Shown here: in pieces, positions 9,471 through 19,512 of the stretch | Layout: each line of letters begins with the position of its first letter | How positions within the stretch are numbered: position 1 is the first letter of the stretch | Source: Agrocybe praecox | Lineage: Eukaryota; Basidiomycota; Agaricomycetes; Agaricales; Agrocybaceae | DNA length: 64,000 nt | Reading direction: 5' to 3' | Assembly (NCBI GenBank): GCA_964017145.1 | Contig: OZ024850.1 | Coordinates: 1,527,618 to 1,591,617 of the forward strand | Notes under the pieces: model-generated | Told to the model about the DNA's origin: nothing | Database searches by the model: none | Seen by the model: the letters and a program-made list of their open reading frames with translations, nothing else | Made by a program: the position numbers and the translations under genes

Positions 9471-11392
9471 TTAGTCGACAAAATAAACATTGTTTTTCCA
9501 TCCGTTGCAATCCTTTATCCAGTCTTTTGCACTACCATCAGTGTGAAAAACAAGTGAGCTACGTTTTCCAACATAGTCATCATTGAAGTGATCAATATCT
9601 GCAGATTGGAAAAGAAGAAAATCCCCACTTTGCCCATGAATAGAAATTCCCATCTGTCGAAGAACGGTTGCTCCTCCTACACAATCAGATATAGGCAAGA
9701 CACCACAAAGGATCCAGTCATTCCAATCACGGTGCATAGCAGTACAAGCATTGATGTTAATGACCACGCTCGAAAATGGCTCTATAGGCATAATTTCGTT
9801 ATCAGGAAGGGAGTCAACATACTGTTGAAGCATTGCAGATACGTCAGGCAATAGCTGGTTCATCTAAAAATTAAGAATAAGAATAATCAATCAAAGACAT
9901 CAAAAAATGAAAAAAAAAAAAAAAAAAGTTACCACATCTCTTTGCCAGTCTAAAACCTCTGAGAAAAGCGATTGAAGAGCCTTCAAATCTTGAATATGTT
10001 CACTCAGCTCATTTGAACTACGTGGGAGAAACAAATAAGGGTTCGGCGGACGCTGAGCTCCTTTTCGTATTAATTGAGTAGGGTGAACGTCAATCGGGGC
10101 TTCATGTCCCTACACACAAGTATAAATATCATGAAGATGTAAAAAGAAATACAGACTTACTTTGGTGGAAAACCGGTTATAGAGTGTACAGTGGGCGCTA
10201 TCACACGAAAACTTATTTCCCAAAGCTTTTGTGTCTTTAGGAACAAAGATGTCTGGCCAAATTGCGGTAAGATTTGGCACCAGTTTCCGTCGCATATTTT
10301 TTGACATTGATACATCAAGAATGAAGATGAAATTTCCATACTTGTCATTTACCTGGATACTTGTGCTGTGATAAAAACATCAGAACACATTGTCAAACAC
10401 ATATGACTAAAAAACACTGAGACGCACCCTTCTAAAATTTCAGGATCCAAATGAATATAAAAATCATCATGTTTTATTCCGTCTTTGAGCGCTTCAACGA
10501 TCTGTATTATCATATAGTCATGCTAAAAAAATTGAAGAATAAAATAGAATATACGTACAATTTTTTCAAATTCTTCAAGCGTCCGTGCAAATGGTTTTTC
10601 TTTGAGAATATGTCTCTCAATCTGGGTGAAAGCAATTGCCTGTTCAGTGTTTCCTTTTTCAAGTGGATAAACTCTATTTTGAGGAAGACGTGGATCATAT
10701 GCAGTCGTAATAACATGAAGTTTGATTTTATTGATTTTCTGTGGTTTTGTTGGACGAAAGTGGGAAAGGCAAACCTCAATTGGTGGAGGTGGTGACGGTG
10801 ACGGTGACAAAGCTGAAGACATGAATGGAGGAGGCGGTGAAGTTGAAAATGGAGAAGAAGAGTATGGCGGCAAACTTGATTCTTTGTTGCCTAGACATTT
10901 TTGTCTTCCCAATACGGGCATAAAACATGGTGCCCACGCCTCCATATTTCTTTCCGCTAGCCTAAATGATCTGAAAAGATATTGTATTCATAATGTCAAA
11001 ATATAATGCTAATATTACTCACTTTGATCGAAGAGAGCCAAAGTATTGCTGAGCCTCATTTACGTCTGAGCAGTCTAATCTTGCAACTGTTTTAAACTTC
11101 TTGATGAGTGGCTCACTGAAATGAGTATCCATAAATATCGGCCAGTCTTGTCGTAGCTTGGCCAGTGCCGGAATAATTTCTTCCACGACAATTCTTCCAT
11201 TTGGCTGACCTACATATGTCGTCAACACAAAAAAATCAGAAACCTCAAGCCACACATACTTGGATCAGGATTTATTATTATGTCGGCGATCCGACTTATG
11301 TCTGTTACATGCAAGTCGTCAATGACGGCAGTCTTCTTGTGCGTGCATGCTAGCAATAACAAGATATATACTGCATCAGGAAAATGACTTTT
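9471..11392 (-). CDS. TET/JBP-type 2-oxoglutarate/Fe(II) dioxygenase, 5'-truncated
   Basis: Predicted oxidiser of 5-methylpyrimidines in DNA. The catalytic domain fills the last exon (9863-9471): the iron motif H-R-D in CTAMHRDWNDW, the distal histidine in DIDHFNDDYVG and the 2-oxoglutarate-binding arginine in GKRSSLVFHTD. Upstream exons fit 10109-9933, 10365-10161, 10501-10428, 10970-10559, 11209-11023 and one ending at 11260; they match the module C protein, for example YNRFSTK against YNRYSTK. Compared with that 867-aa protein, roughly the first 400-430 residues are absent: only about 210 bp separate this gene from the transposase stop codon, and the break coincides with a transposon-end motif at 11374. 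Without a proper start it may be a pseudogene or may use an alternative promoter. Confidence 0.75.
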
Positions 11393-11394
11393 GC
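11374..11394 (-). repeat. Second putative terminus, Plavaka side of element A
   Basis: CATCAGGAAAATGACTTTTGC lies about 205 bp beyond the transposase stop codon and just inside the last recognisable TET exon. Read on the minus strand it ends TTTTCCTGATG, the same orientation as the end of element B relative to its transposase. Confidence 0.45.
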
Positions 11395-11570
11395 TCTAAA
11401 AAAGCTTTGGATAAATATAATTCTGCTAAAGGCAATATATGACTCTGAGAAGCTCTGTAAGACTCTGCACAGCTTTGGTCTTTAGCGTTATACATAAAAA
11501 GCTTTGCAGATCTTTGGTACACTGTTAATGCTTTCAGAGTTGCCATCATAATTATAAAGTAAAGAAAATC
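11395..11570. repeat. Subterminal GCTTTG cluster
   Basis: GCTTTG occurs near 11402, 11470 and 11499, with related CTCTG and CTTTGG words nearby, in the approximately 200-bp AT-rich gap between the transposase stop and the putative end. Similar CAAAGC words are enriched at about 35088-35250 behind module C. Confidence 0.4.
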
Positions 11571-11598
11571 GAATATATTCATTTTGCAGACTATATAA

Positions 11599-14500
11599 TC
11601 AATAAATAGTCTGATATGAGTATTTACTTAGCCAATTATTGACTAAAAAAGATGAGGCTTCGTCAAGCACAGTGAAAGGACTCCAGCTTTCTGGGATATT
11701 TTCTTTGAGAGAAGGAAAAATAGGAAAAAGCATACAGCTCTGACGAATATCTTTTACCTTGACTATAGCACCTTGTGTTCGATTTTGAGTGTTTGTTGTT
11801 TTCCGAATGTTATACATCATCCCATGCTTAGCTTCTGCAGCACCAGCAAATTGAGTATACCATTCGACATAAGCCAAGGGTTCATTCTTATCAGGCCAGT
11901 TTTCTGGTCGGGATCGTGGTCCATGAACTGTGTCGAGTGTATCTGGCAGCGTAAATATGACTCTGACTCTTCCTGTTCTTGTGCCTAAGTTTTAATCAGC
12001 TAATCTATTTATGAGAAATTAACTGGTATTACTTACCTTTTACTCCTGTTGACTCTGCCATATCATCAAAATTAATAATGGCAGTGTCAAACCACCCATT
12101 AGGAAGCTTGCTGGATTTTGGAATAGCTTTAACCACATCTTTTTCTTCTTTGTCATCATGAAGAGAATCTGGGTGAAAGCAAACCATATTGTAGACATCA
12201 ACTTTACTAAAAGGAAGATCTATTTCTTGTAAAGATCTGGTGTGGATAGGCTGCTCTAATAATCCACTGATAAATGACTTCAAATGTCGAATAAAATCAG
12301 GTGCATTATGTGCTTCTTGGATTAAGGAAAGCAAACGGTTTGGAAAATTTGGGAATTTTGGAATTGAAACATTCCAGCCTTTTGTCGTTGCAGATTTATT
12401 GTCTATTTGGCCAGAGTCAGAGGCAGTATCCATAAGGCTTGTAGGGCTTGAAGATCGGCTATCGGAAGAAAGAGTCTGCTGGTGTCTGTCGAAGCTAGTA
12501 ATTTTCTCCTGTCTTGATAACCATTTGATCATTTGTGGGAATTCGTCGCGCTGATTTGATGCTCGCCAGCCATGCTTTGCAAAGTCAATGTGGAGTCTTT
12601 CAAACATTTCTGTGTTGTAGTTGTCTGTTGTTCCAAAGTGCTTGATGGATTCCACATAGTGAATTAGCGAATGGAATTTTGGTATGTTGAAGTCTGAGCG
12701 AACCCCTGTGTCCAGGAAATATTGCCGATTTTGGTGAAATCGCTTCAAAGCATCTTCTAAGTACCCTAAGGAAACTGTATCGTGTGATGGATATTGGGCA
12801 ATATAAATGAAGTCTAGAAGCGCTGTAACAGCTTTAATGCCTTGGACTGGAATGCTCCCAACCAAACACCCAAGGAGAATCTTGGCCATGTTTTTTCGTT
12901 CTGGCCCAGATATTTGAGAGAGTGCAGATATTCCATTTTTGAACCGCCGTAAACCATATGCAGGAGGAAGAGAGCGTATACGCTGGTCAAGCTGGGCTGG
13001 TGTTAAAATTGTTTGGCACCATGAAATAAGATGCTTGAAAACGCCTTGATAGAGTTGATGAAGTACGTCAGGAGTCATTGATCTGTGTATATCAACCAGC
13101 GGAAAGTCCTGCCAGAAAGGGCTGTAAACGCTTCCTGCAACATCGTAGCCCATACAATATTCATGGAACTTGCGAGGATTTCCACCTGACTCCGTCTTGC
13201 CTTCTTCAATTATTGATTTTGTCCACGCTTGTGTTCTGAGCTCCTTTGAAGCTTTATCTTGCAGCTCTGTCGATTTTGCTTTGCATTTAAAGCACGTCCC
13301 TGACTTGCTGCACGTAACCAAGCATTGCTCTGGGTAGTCCGCAACATATGATGTGAGAATTGGAAAAATGTTCCTCACAGCTCCATCGGAGCCAATCATT
13401 TCTACTCCATTTTTTCCGGCATTAATAAGAGGCTGAAGGACTATCTTCATGGATTCATGGAAAATGCGATGGACTCTGGATCTGTGGTCCTGTTCTGATA
13501 TTCGAGATCTGTCAATTTTCTCGACCGACAAATAAGCCAGAAGAATGCATGGATGTTTGCTAGGTTTACGTCGAGTAGCTTTGGGAATGTTGCCAATCGT
13601 AAGATAAACGGGATAAGCTGATTTGTTGCCAGAGAATTGTGTTAGTTGAGTTTTGTCCGTTGCAATAATAACAGGAGCAATTGTTCCTCCATTTTCGACT
13701 CTTGCCTGGAAAACGTTAGAAACTAAATTACTTCTGTAAGAAAATAAACATACTTGCAGCGCGTGCCACCACTTTCCAGTCCACATTTCAGAATAAACCC
13801 GTGTTTCTTTGGTTGAGTCTGTGTATACTTTTTGAGGAGCATATACCATTTCGGGAGAGAGATCAGGGTCTTTCCACAGACTCTTGATTGCCTCAACAGG
13901 ATTTCGAAATCGTATCGTAAATGTTTGGCTACTGTTATCGCCAAAGTGAAGAGTCTGTTCTTCCCATTCACCACCTCTGGTCGGCATAGAGTCCAGTTTT
14001 TGGTGGAGAGCTCTTATATTTCTATAAGAAAGACCTAGCTTCTCAACAACCTACGTGGAAGGTGGATTAATATTCACCAATGAGCAGAGCAACATTCACT
14101 CACCTCTGGAATTTCCAGTAGCCGATCAAAAGCCTTATGGCCCGGCCCGTCCTTTATAGCCCAGTGAGCAATGTCCCAGTCAAGCTTTGATAAGAACGGA
14201 TAAAATTGACTATGCGGCTCTTTCAATCCTTCATCTTCAGGTGCGATATAACATGGTGGTTGTTCTTGTCTGATGATTTTTCCGTCGCTTTTATTTGTAA
14301 CTGTGATCTGCTGATGTTCTTCATTGGTTTCGGGAGAATTTGATTTACTCCTTGACGCAGCATCTTGTAAGCGGTTTTGAGCTGTTTGTGGTCCAGGCCC
14401 TGCATTGTCTGAGGAAGGAGGAAGGAAACGGAACATGTCATGCCTGGGATAGAGATCTGATAGATCAAACAAATCTTCATCTTCGTCATTAGGATTGTAC

Positions 14501-14706
14501 TCTGGCCACTCAGTGTTTTGGTTATCTTGAAAGTTTGTTTCCGTTGCGATGGACATGACCTCTGGAAATCCTTGGTATGTTCCTAGATCTTTCAGTTTGC
14601 CTTTCATATACCATGCACATGAGCGCGCAGTTGACAAATGTGACTGCATTGAGCCTATGGTCCTGAAGAATTTGTGGCATGTTCCTGCTTCGCAAGGAAT
14701 ACTCAT
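11599..14706 (-). CDS. Plavaka-type transposase, element A (984 aa, intact)
   Basis: Four exons (14706-14104, 14050-13754, 13705-12037, 11984-11599) give an uninterrupted 984-residue frame; intron 2 is itself in frame. The N-terminus is a C2H2-like zinc finger (C5, C10, H23, C30 region), followed by an acidic linker. The RNase-H-fold core has IIATDKTQL, then PVYLTIGNIPKATRRKP, a zinc-ligand cluster CSKSGTCFKCKA, DIHRSMTPDVLHQLYQGV and NTEMFERLHIDFAK; the Asp of DKT, the Asp of the DIH/PDV block and the Glu of FER are the likely catalytic acids. The layout matches the element B transposase exon for exon. The protein should bind its element ends and catalyse DNA cleavage and transfer in the nucleus. 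No disabling change was seen, so it may be active. Confidence 0.85.
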
Positions 14707-14844
14707 GGTGGTGGGAAGGCAAAGAAAAAGTCACACAATCAGATTCAAAGAGGGAGGAACACATATGACGTTGAATAGCTCTATAGATAGATTATACTTT
14801 GTAAGAAGTAGCGTATTATTAGAGAAGCATAGAACTCACAATAT

Positions 14845-15730
14845 CTACAGCATACTAAAGAGAACCTTATACGCGCTGGCCTGCAGCTTTTGCCTTTTGT
14901 CTATTCCATCAATCTCCGACTTCATCTGTTGCTCCAAGATTTCGAGAAGATTTTCAATTTTTTGTTTCTTGTTCATTCGAGCTTTACGTGCTTGTTTTTT
15001 CTTGAGAATTTTCATGAATTTCATGTATCCTTTAAGAGTTGAAGCTGGTTTAAGAAAACAAATCTTCCTTGGGGGTGGTGAGATTTGAACTGTTGAAGTT
15101 GAAAGTTGGGTCCTTGTTTCAGAATGGCAAGTGTTGTCGGAGGCATCTTGACTGAGGGCTTCAGCATGTGTATGGTGGAGAACAGGTGGCAGAGAAGGTG
15201 GGTTTGATAAGACCTTTGGACATGCGTGCACAAAGGGAGAGCCAAGCAAGGAACTTCCTCTCTGTGGAATAGCGTCGAAGTTGTGGTCCATTGGACAACC
15301 GCCATGGTCGCATTGTCCATGCATAGGCTTTGGAATATCAAGAGGTGGTTCACCTTTTTTCTGTGGCATATTCAAGCTTAAATTTGCGTTTAGAATAAAT
15401 CAAGAGAGAAATTCTTACAAAAATGTAGCCAGACCATCCTTCTATAGATGGAGGAGGTATACAGTTGTACTGAAGCTCGTACTTTTCGGAGAAATCACAA
15501 AACCATCCAGTTTGGGGTGGAGAGTTGTCAATAATGCTGGATGCGTCTGCTTTATTGGAAGAGGGATACCCAGGGGAGGAGCTCTCATGTTGGGACATAG
15601 AGGTTCTTTGAGGCGTGTTGAAAGGTTGTCGAATCAAAACAGGATGATGTGGCGACGACAGAACAATTTGTGCCAATTGTTTTTGCCTTTCCGGCTCTGA
15701 ATCTGGAACCACCTCAGAGTAGAAGGACAT
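14845..15730 (-). CDS. Element A accessory protein 2 (Cys/His-containing, basic coiled-coil C-terminus)
   Basis: Two exons (15730-15419 and 15360-14845) code for 275 aa starting MSFYSEVVPDSEPE; the frame is open further upstream but the first ATG is here. The middle carries FCDFSEKYELQYN and GQCDHGGCPMDHNFD, possible metal ligands. The C-terminal 60 residues are strongly basic and heptad-like (KILKKKQARKARMNKKQKIENLLEILEQQMKSEI), suggesting a DNA-binding or dimerising coiled coil. It lies directly upstream of the transposase in the same direction. Element B has an analogous Cys-rich, coiled-coil protein in the same place, but I see no clear sequence identity. I do not recognise a family. Confidence 0.55.
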
Positions 15731-15956
15731 GATATGGGAAGCTGTGGCAAGAGTGTTAAGATGATTGTTGACAAGCGTTTTTGTCAAATTCAACAAGATC
15801 TCTTTTTTGTCACATGATTAAGAACTTCAAGTGTATCGTAGAACAAAAAAACAATGGCTTTATTTTTGATATAGAAATAATGGAGAGAAAATATGATTTG
15901 CACAATTCAATAAGAGGTGAGGAAGAAATGAGTCTAAAAAATATTAAATTCTAGTA

Positions 15957-16655
15957 TCAAACAGTCTTGTCCTCAGGAAGAAAGTAACGAGAAGAAATTT
16001 CCGCATCCTCCATCAATGTCTCTACCTCACAATTCTTTGAGCTATCCATACTTCCTGGTCGACTCTGCCTTTTGAGCCTGAGTATACTCTTGTGGATTGG
16101 TTTTGGTCGCAAATTTCTTGGTCTTTCTGAACCAAAATATGGTGGTTGAATATAATTGACGCTTTTGGTTGTAGACGTTGTCTTGTAAACATGTAAAGGA
16201 ATATCTTGATGAATGTTATTATTAAAGACTTCAATTTTCCTTCGTTTGATTGGGCAAATAATAACTACAGAACCCATTTATTCAGAATATCACACAGCAA
16301 AAAATATGTTTAACTTACAGCGAACCCAGAAAAACCTCAATTTTCGGATCAACGTTTGAATCAAATTCTCTTGTGTGTTGGGCTCGTTGGCTTGTGCATT
16401 GAACTCGTTGGCTTGTGCGTTGGACTTGTTGGCTTGTGCGATGGACCCGTTGGCTTGTATGATGGACTCATTGGCTTGTGTGTTGGACTTGTTGGCTTGT
16501 GCGATGGACCCATTGGCTTGTGCGTTGGACCCGTTGGCTTGTGTGTTGGACTCATTGGCTTGTGCGTTATTGTAATAATGCTTTTCTTCTATTGAGCTCA
16601 TCAATGAGCAGAGATAGTCGTAGGAAGCGTTATTTGAGTGCTGGGAGGGTCTCAT
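15957..16655 (-). CDS. Element A accessory protein 1 with seven-residue NAQANES repeats
   Basis: Two exons (16655-16319, 16264-15957) give 214 aa. After a short N-terminus the protein is built of about nine consecutive seven-residue units of the form N-(A/T)-Q-A-N-(E/G/K)-S, followed by LIQTLIRKLRFFWVRF at the splice and a basic C-terminal half (CPIKRRKIEVF, SERPRNLRPKPI, LRLKRQSRPG) ending in an acidic stretch. The repeat is encoded by a 21-bp minisatellite, so copy number may vary between strains. It is the first gene of the element A gene row. No known family is recognised; the basic patches suggest nucleic-acid contact. Confidence 0.5.
16372..16575 (-). repeat. 21-bp coding minisatellite, about nine units
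   Basis: On the plus strand, GTTGGCTTGTG or ATTGGCTTGTG recurs every 21 bp. The period keeps the reading frame of accessory protein 1 and encodes its seven-residue repeats. Confidence 0.85.
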
Positions 16656-17072
16656 AATAATTGTGTTTTTGTTGAGTGGTGGTTTGAAGTAGGTTGCGGA
16701 ATAAAACCAACATTTTTTCTGGGAAAAAGAACGTTTCTTCTCGGCAAAGAATGTGGCACTGACACTCTCGTAAAGACTAAATTCTAGCCAATAATCTTGC
16801 CATTTTCAGCAGTAGAACTATTCTATGTGCAACGAGGCATATAAGTCAATATGTGGAATAGAATTGATGTCTTGTGACACACCAAAGTGTATCCAAATAC
16901 GAAACTTCTTCAAAAGCTGCATTAGATCTCTTAATTTCACACGACCCACTTCAGGACTCACCATCCGTTTTTCATCCCACTTTCAATCTGACCAAGAGAA
17001 AATTTTCATATATGATGGAAAATAGTAAGCAGGATTAAGTCTATTGAGAGGCTTTATACCGAGCAGGACTGA
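16656..17072. other. Upstream flank of element A genes, no clear gene
   Basis: Presumed promoter region of accessory protein 1 and the unlocated right end of element A. I searched for TTTTCCTGATG, the expected inverted end, and did not find it up to 19 kb. Only short unsupported open frames are present. Confidence 0.4.
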
Positions 17073-17429
17073 TTGAAATTGATACCAGATAGCCGACAAG
17101 GAGGACACCCTCCTACTTATGCCGATCTGATACATGATTGCGACAGACGTTGTTACATTGTTATTGTTGGCAGGTGCACTGGAGTTTTTCTGAACTGGTA
17201 TGAAAAGTATCAATATCATATTTGTCAGCTTATAATGTACGACAGGATATCGACCGCACCATTGATTTCTGGATCTATCAAAGATCAAGCAATCTGGCAA
17301 GGCGTCAGGACGGTATCTGAGGCTTATCGCCTGTATCGAGAGGCTAAAGAGGAAGGAAGTGTTAGAGTCCTTCGAGATTCTCCACAAGATGATATAACTT
17401 ACGGAGATAGGAGTATTGCAGAGATGTAA
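17073..17429 (+). CDS. RNase H1 N-terminal (caulimovirus VI-like) domain fragment
   Basis: Two exon pieces (to 17197, then 17246-17429) read CYIVIVGRCTGVFLNW, then SGSIKDQAIWQGVRTVSEAYRLYREAKEEGSVRVL. The GxxxGVxxxW start and the later W...F/V-x-T-xx-EA-x-x-Y pattern match the small RNase H1 N-terminal domain, which binds RNA/DNA hybrids in RNase H1 and occurs in many mushroom proteins of unknown role. There is no ATG at the start of the open frame, so the 5' part is missing or lies in an exon I could not place. No RNase H catalytic domain follows. Confidence 0.45.
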   Translation: MKLIPDSRQGGHPPTYADLIHDCDRRCYIVIVGRCTGVFLNWYEKYQYHICQLIMYDRISTAPLISGSIKDQAIWQGVRTVSEAYRLYREAKEEGSVRVLRDSPQDDITYGDRSIAEM

Positions 17430-17767
17430 AAACTGGAACATATTTTGCAAAATTTGATTAAATGATCTTGGGACGATATCAACTTTTGCTTTGATGCCTT
17501 GATGATAATCTTAATTGGAATCAGCACCTTGGGCATAATTATTCGGCGTGAAAACATGAAAATGTATTTTTTAAAAATATGGGCGCAAAAACATTGAATT
17601 GTATTGAATTGTTTTCAGAATTCGTAAGCGTTTCGTCACAAAAAAATTCCTAAATTCAAGCTAGCAAGTCAGATGTCAAAATATTTGGGAGATTTTGAAG
17701 AAAATTTTACTCACAATTAAAAGGGTAATCAGGCTGAAATTCATCGGGAAGAAAAGGGTCACGATGG

Positions 17768-18814
17768 TCAGGATGAACGAACATACTTGCCTGGGAACCA
17801 TGAGGTTCCTGGAAAGTTCCTGGCTACATCATCGTACCCAATTGGCCGTATTTCCTTATAGCGCCATACCATCTCCCCTCCTATGTTGATTTGTTTGAAT
17901 AAGTAGGCCTTGTATTCCCGGTAGAATTCATGAAACATGACATCGTCATCGTTGATCTCCAAAAGTTGTTCGTCTGAGCCAAAAGTGATGTAGACTTGTT
18001 GTATATTTGCCAAGTTGCTTGTCCAATCGGTAACTTTGTCGACAATATCTTCATCATAGTTGTCCTCATACCAGTCGTCATTATAGAGAGAGAGGGGGGT
18101 TGTGACTGCCAAGGTGTGTATGTTGGGACAGCGCTCAATGAGAAGACGAAAGGCAGGTGTATGCCATGGAGCAGGAGGCCCAGTGGTGGCATTCTGTTAA
18201 ATAGAGAACATAAGTAAAATAACGAAAGAATAAAAAAAGCTCACACTCACCTCTTCAATCCCCGCATCATAATCAATTCTTAATAGCTCCAACCGACTGA
18301 AGATAAAATTCCAGGAATCATCGGCAAGTTGGAGATGGAATGTAGGCCAATCGGTTCTAATACAGAGCTGGGTAATGTGGGAGAAGGATAATACCCCAGC
18401 AAGGTATTTGTTGACCTTTGAATTATGGGAGACAACGAATTCAATGTAGTACAGGAGACAGAAACGGATGGGGAGAGTTCGGATGGAAGATATAAGTGGC
18501 TGGTTTTCGTCTGTGAATATACGAGATGTTCTTGACCTCTGGACGAGCTTGACAAATTCCTCGGGATAGCATTGCCTGTTGGAAAAGACGGAGGTCCTCC
18601 AAAGCAAGATAAAATGTTTGATCTCTGTGTCCCCAATGAGCTGTATCTTGTTGGTATCCTTGATAAGGTCCAGAAAACGAGGGGTAGTTGTGATGAATGT
18701 CTTGATGTTATTAGACAAGTTCCCGTTACAAGAACTAACGTGGGCAGAAACGATTTCCCGCTGGATTTCCAGTGGCAGAAATGGCATCGGGCGCAGGATA
18801 GATTGAGTGGACAT
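17768..18814 (-). CDS. F-box-like hypothetical protein (329 aa)
   Basis: Two exons (18814-18251 and 18193-17768) joined in frame at ...IEE/NATTG... give 329 residues. The N-terminus FLPLEIQREIVSAHV resembles the first helix of fungal F-box-like domains (LP.EI..EI). It is followed by leucine-rich segments (VLSFSHITQLCIRT, FIFSRLELLRIDYD) and RLLIERCPNIHTLAVTT, the pattern of basidiomycete F-box/LRR proteins that may recruit substrates to SCF ubiquitin ligases. The annotation is by pattern only. A start 28 codons upstream is also open; I chose the ATG of MSTQSILRPMPFLPLE because it sits just before the conserved region. Confidence 0.6.
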
Positions 18815-18995
18815 ATTTATGAAGAAAGATAGTTGAGATGAGAGAAGAGGCAGGAAGGTAGGCTTGTTGATGGCGGCGTTGATCAACGTCGAGGTCAAGT
18901 CGAGGTAAATTACCTCGAAAACGACTTTCGAGTTCCCTGATTTCCCACGCCACCTTAAGATCAGTCATCCGTGCTCGCGCTCAACTTAAGCCTTC

Positions 18996-19512
18996 ATGAA
19001 TCATCTTGCCAATAACGGATTCAACGCCAACATGGTATGTCGATGCACCCATAACATTTGATAGTGTATGCTTATCTCTTGTTTAGGGATGGTTCATCCA
19101 AATTGAACTCTATGGGGGCTCCAACTCGGCCATCCATATGCATCAACACTGTTACTGCAGACACTACTGCTTACGCCCACCGAAACTCCATGTTCACATT
19201 CCAGTTCTACTCTTACTCGTTTAACAGTAACCCTCCCTATCCATCCAATGGCTTGACATTCGTCGACGGAATGGTAAACAGCTTAGTTAATAACGGACCA
19301 GCTGGATGGGATATCGGTGCATACCCCAACTATGTCGATGATCATCTCCAAAACTGTATGTTTATTTTTTGTTTCAGTAAATGTCTCATCGTTGCTTACC
19401 CTTTTGACCTTTACAGATCAACAGATGTACTTCGGATCACATTACTCCTAACTTCATGATGTCAAGAACACCTACGATCCTCGCGGAATTTTCACCTTCC
19501 CCGGGCCAACAG
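18996..19512 (+). pseudogene. Berberine-bridge-enzyme (FAD-linked oxidase) C-terminal remnant
   Basis: Exons (18996-19034, 19087 onward, and after an intron near 19356-19415) encode GWFIQIELYGGSNSAI, NTVTADTTAYAHRNSMFTFQFY and AGWDIGAYPNYVDDHLQNYQQMYFGSHYS, then KNTYDPRGIFTFP, the typical end of a secreted BBE-like flavoprotein. The N-terminal FAD-binding half is absent. Two lesions are visible: a 10-bp insertion CATATGCATC near 19132 shifts the frame between SNSAI and NTV, and an in-frame TAA follows SHYS (about 19447). The gene is dead. Confidence 0.75.

Larger units (their letters stand above)
6523..16700 (-). mobile_element. Composite Plavaka element A carrying DUF6532 and TET/JBP genes
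   Basis: All five genes inside read on the minus strand: DUF6532, TET/JBP, Plavaka transposase and two accessory proteins. The low-coordinate end is set at CATCAGGAAAA (6523) because a host repeat breaks off there and because the same motif ends element B. The high-coordinate end is not visible; 16700 is only a position just upstream of the last gene. A second copy of the end motif at 11374 suggests two joined or nested elements rather than one. Confidence 0.6.

Noticed and set aside
11599..14706. Assignment of the transposase to the KDZ (Kyakuja-Dileera-Zisupton) class
   Set aside because: The blocks IIATDKTQL, TPDVLHQLYQG and NTE.FER.HIDFAK together with an N-terminal C2H2 finger fit Plavaka; the KDZ signature motifs are not visible.
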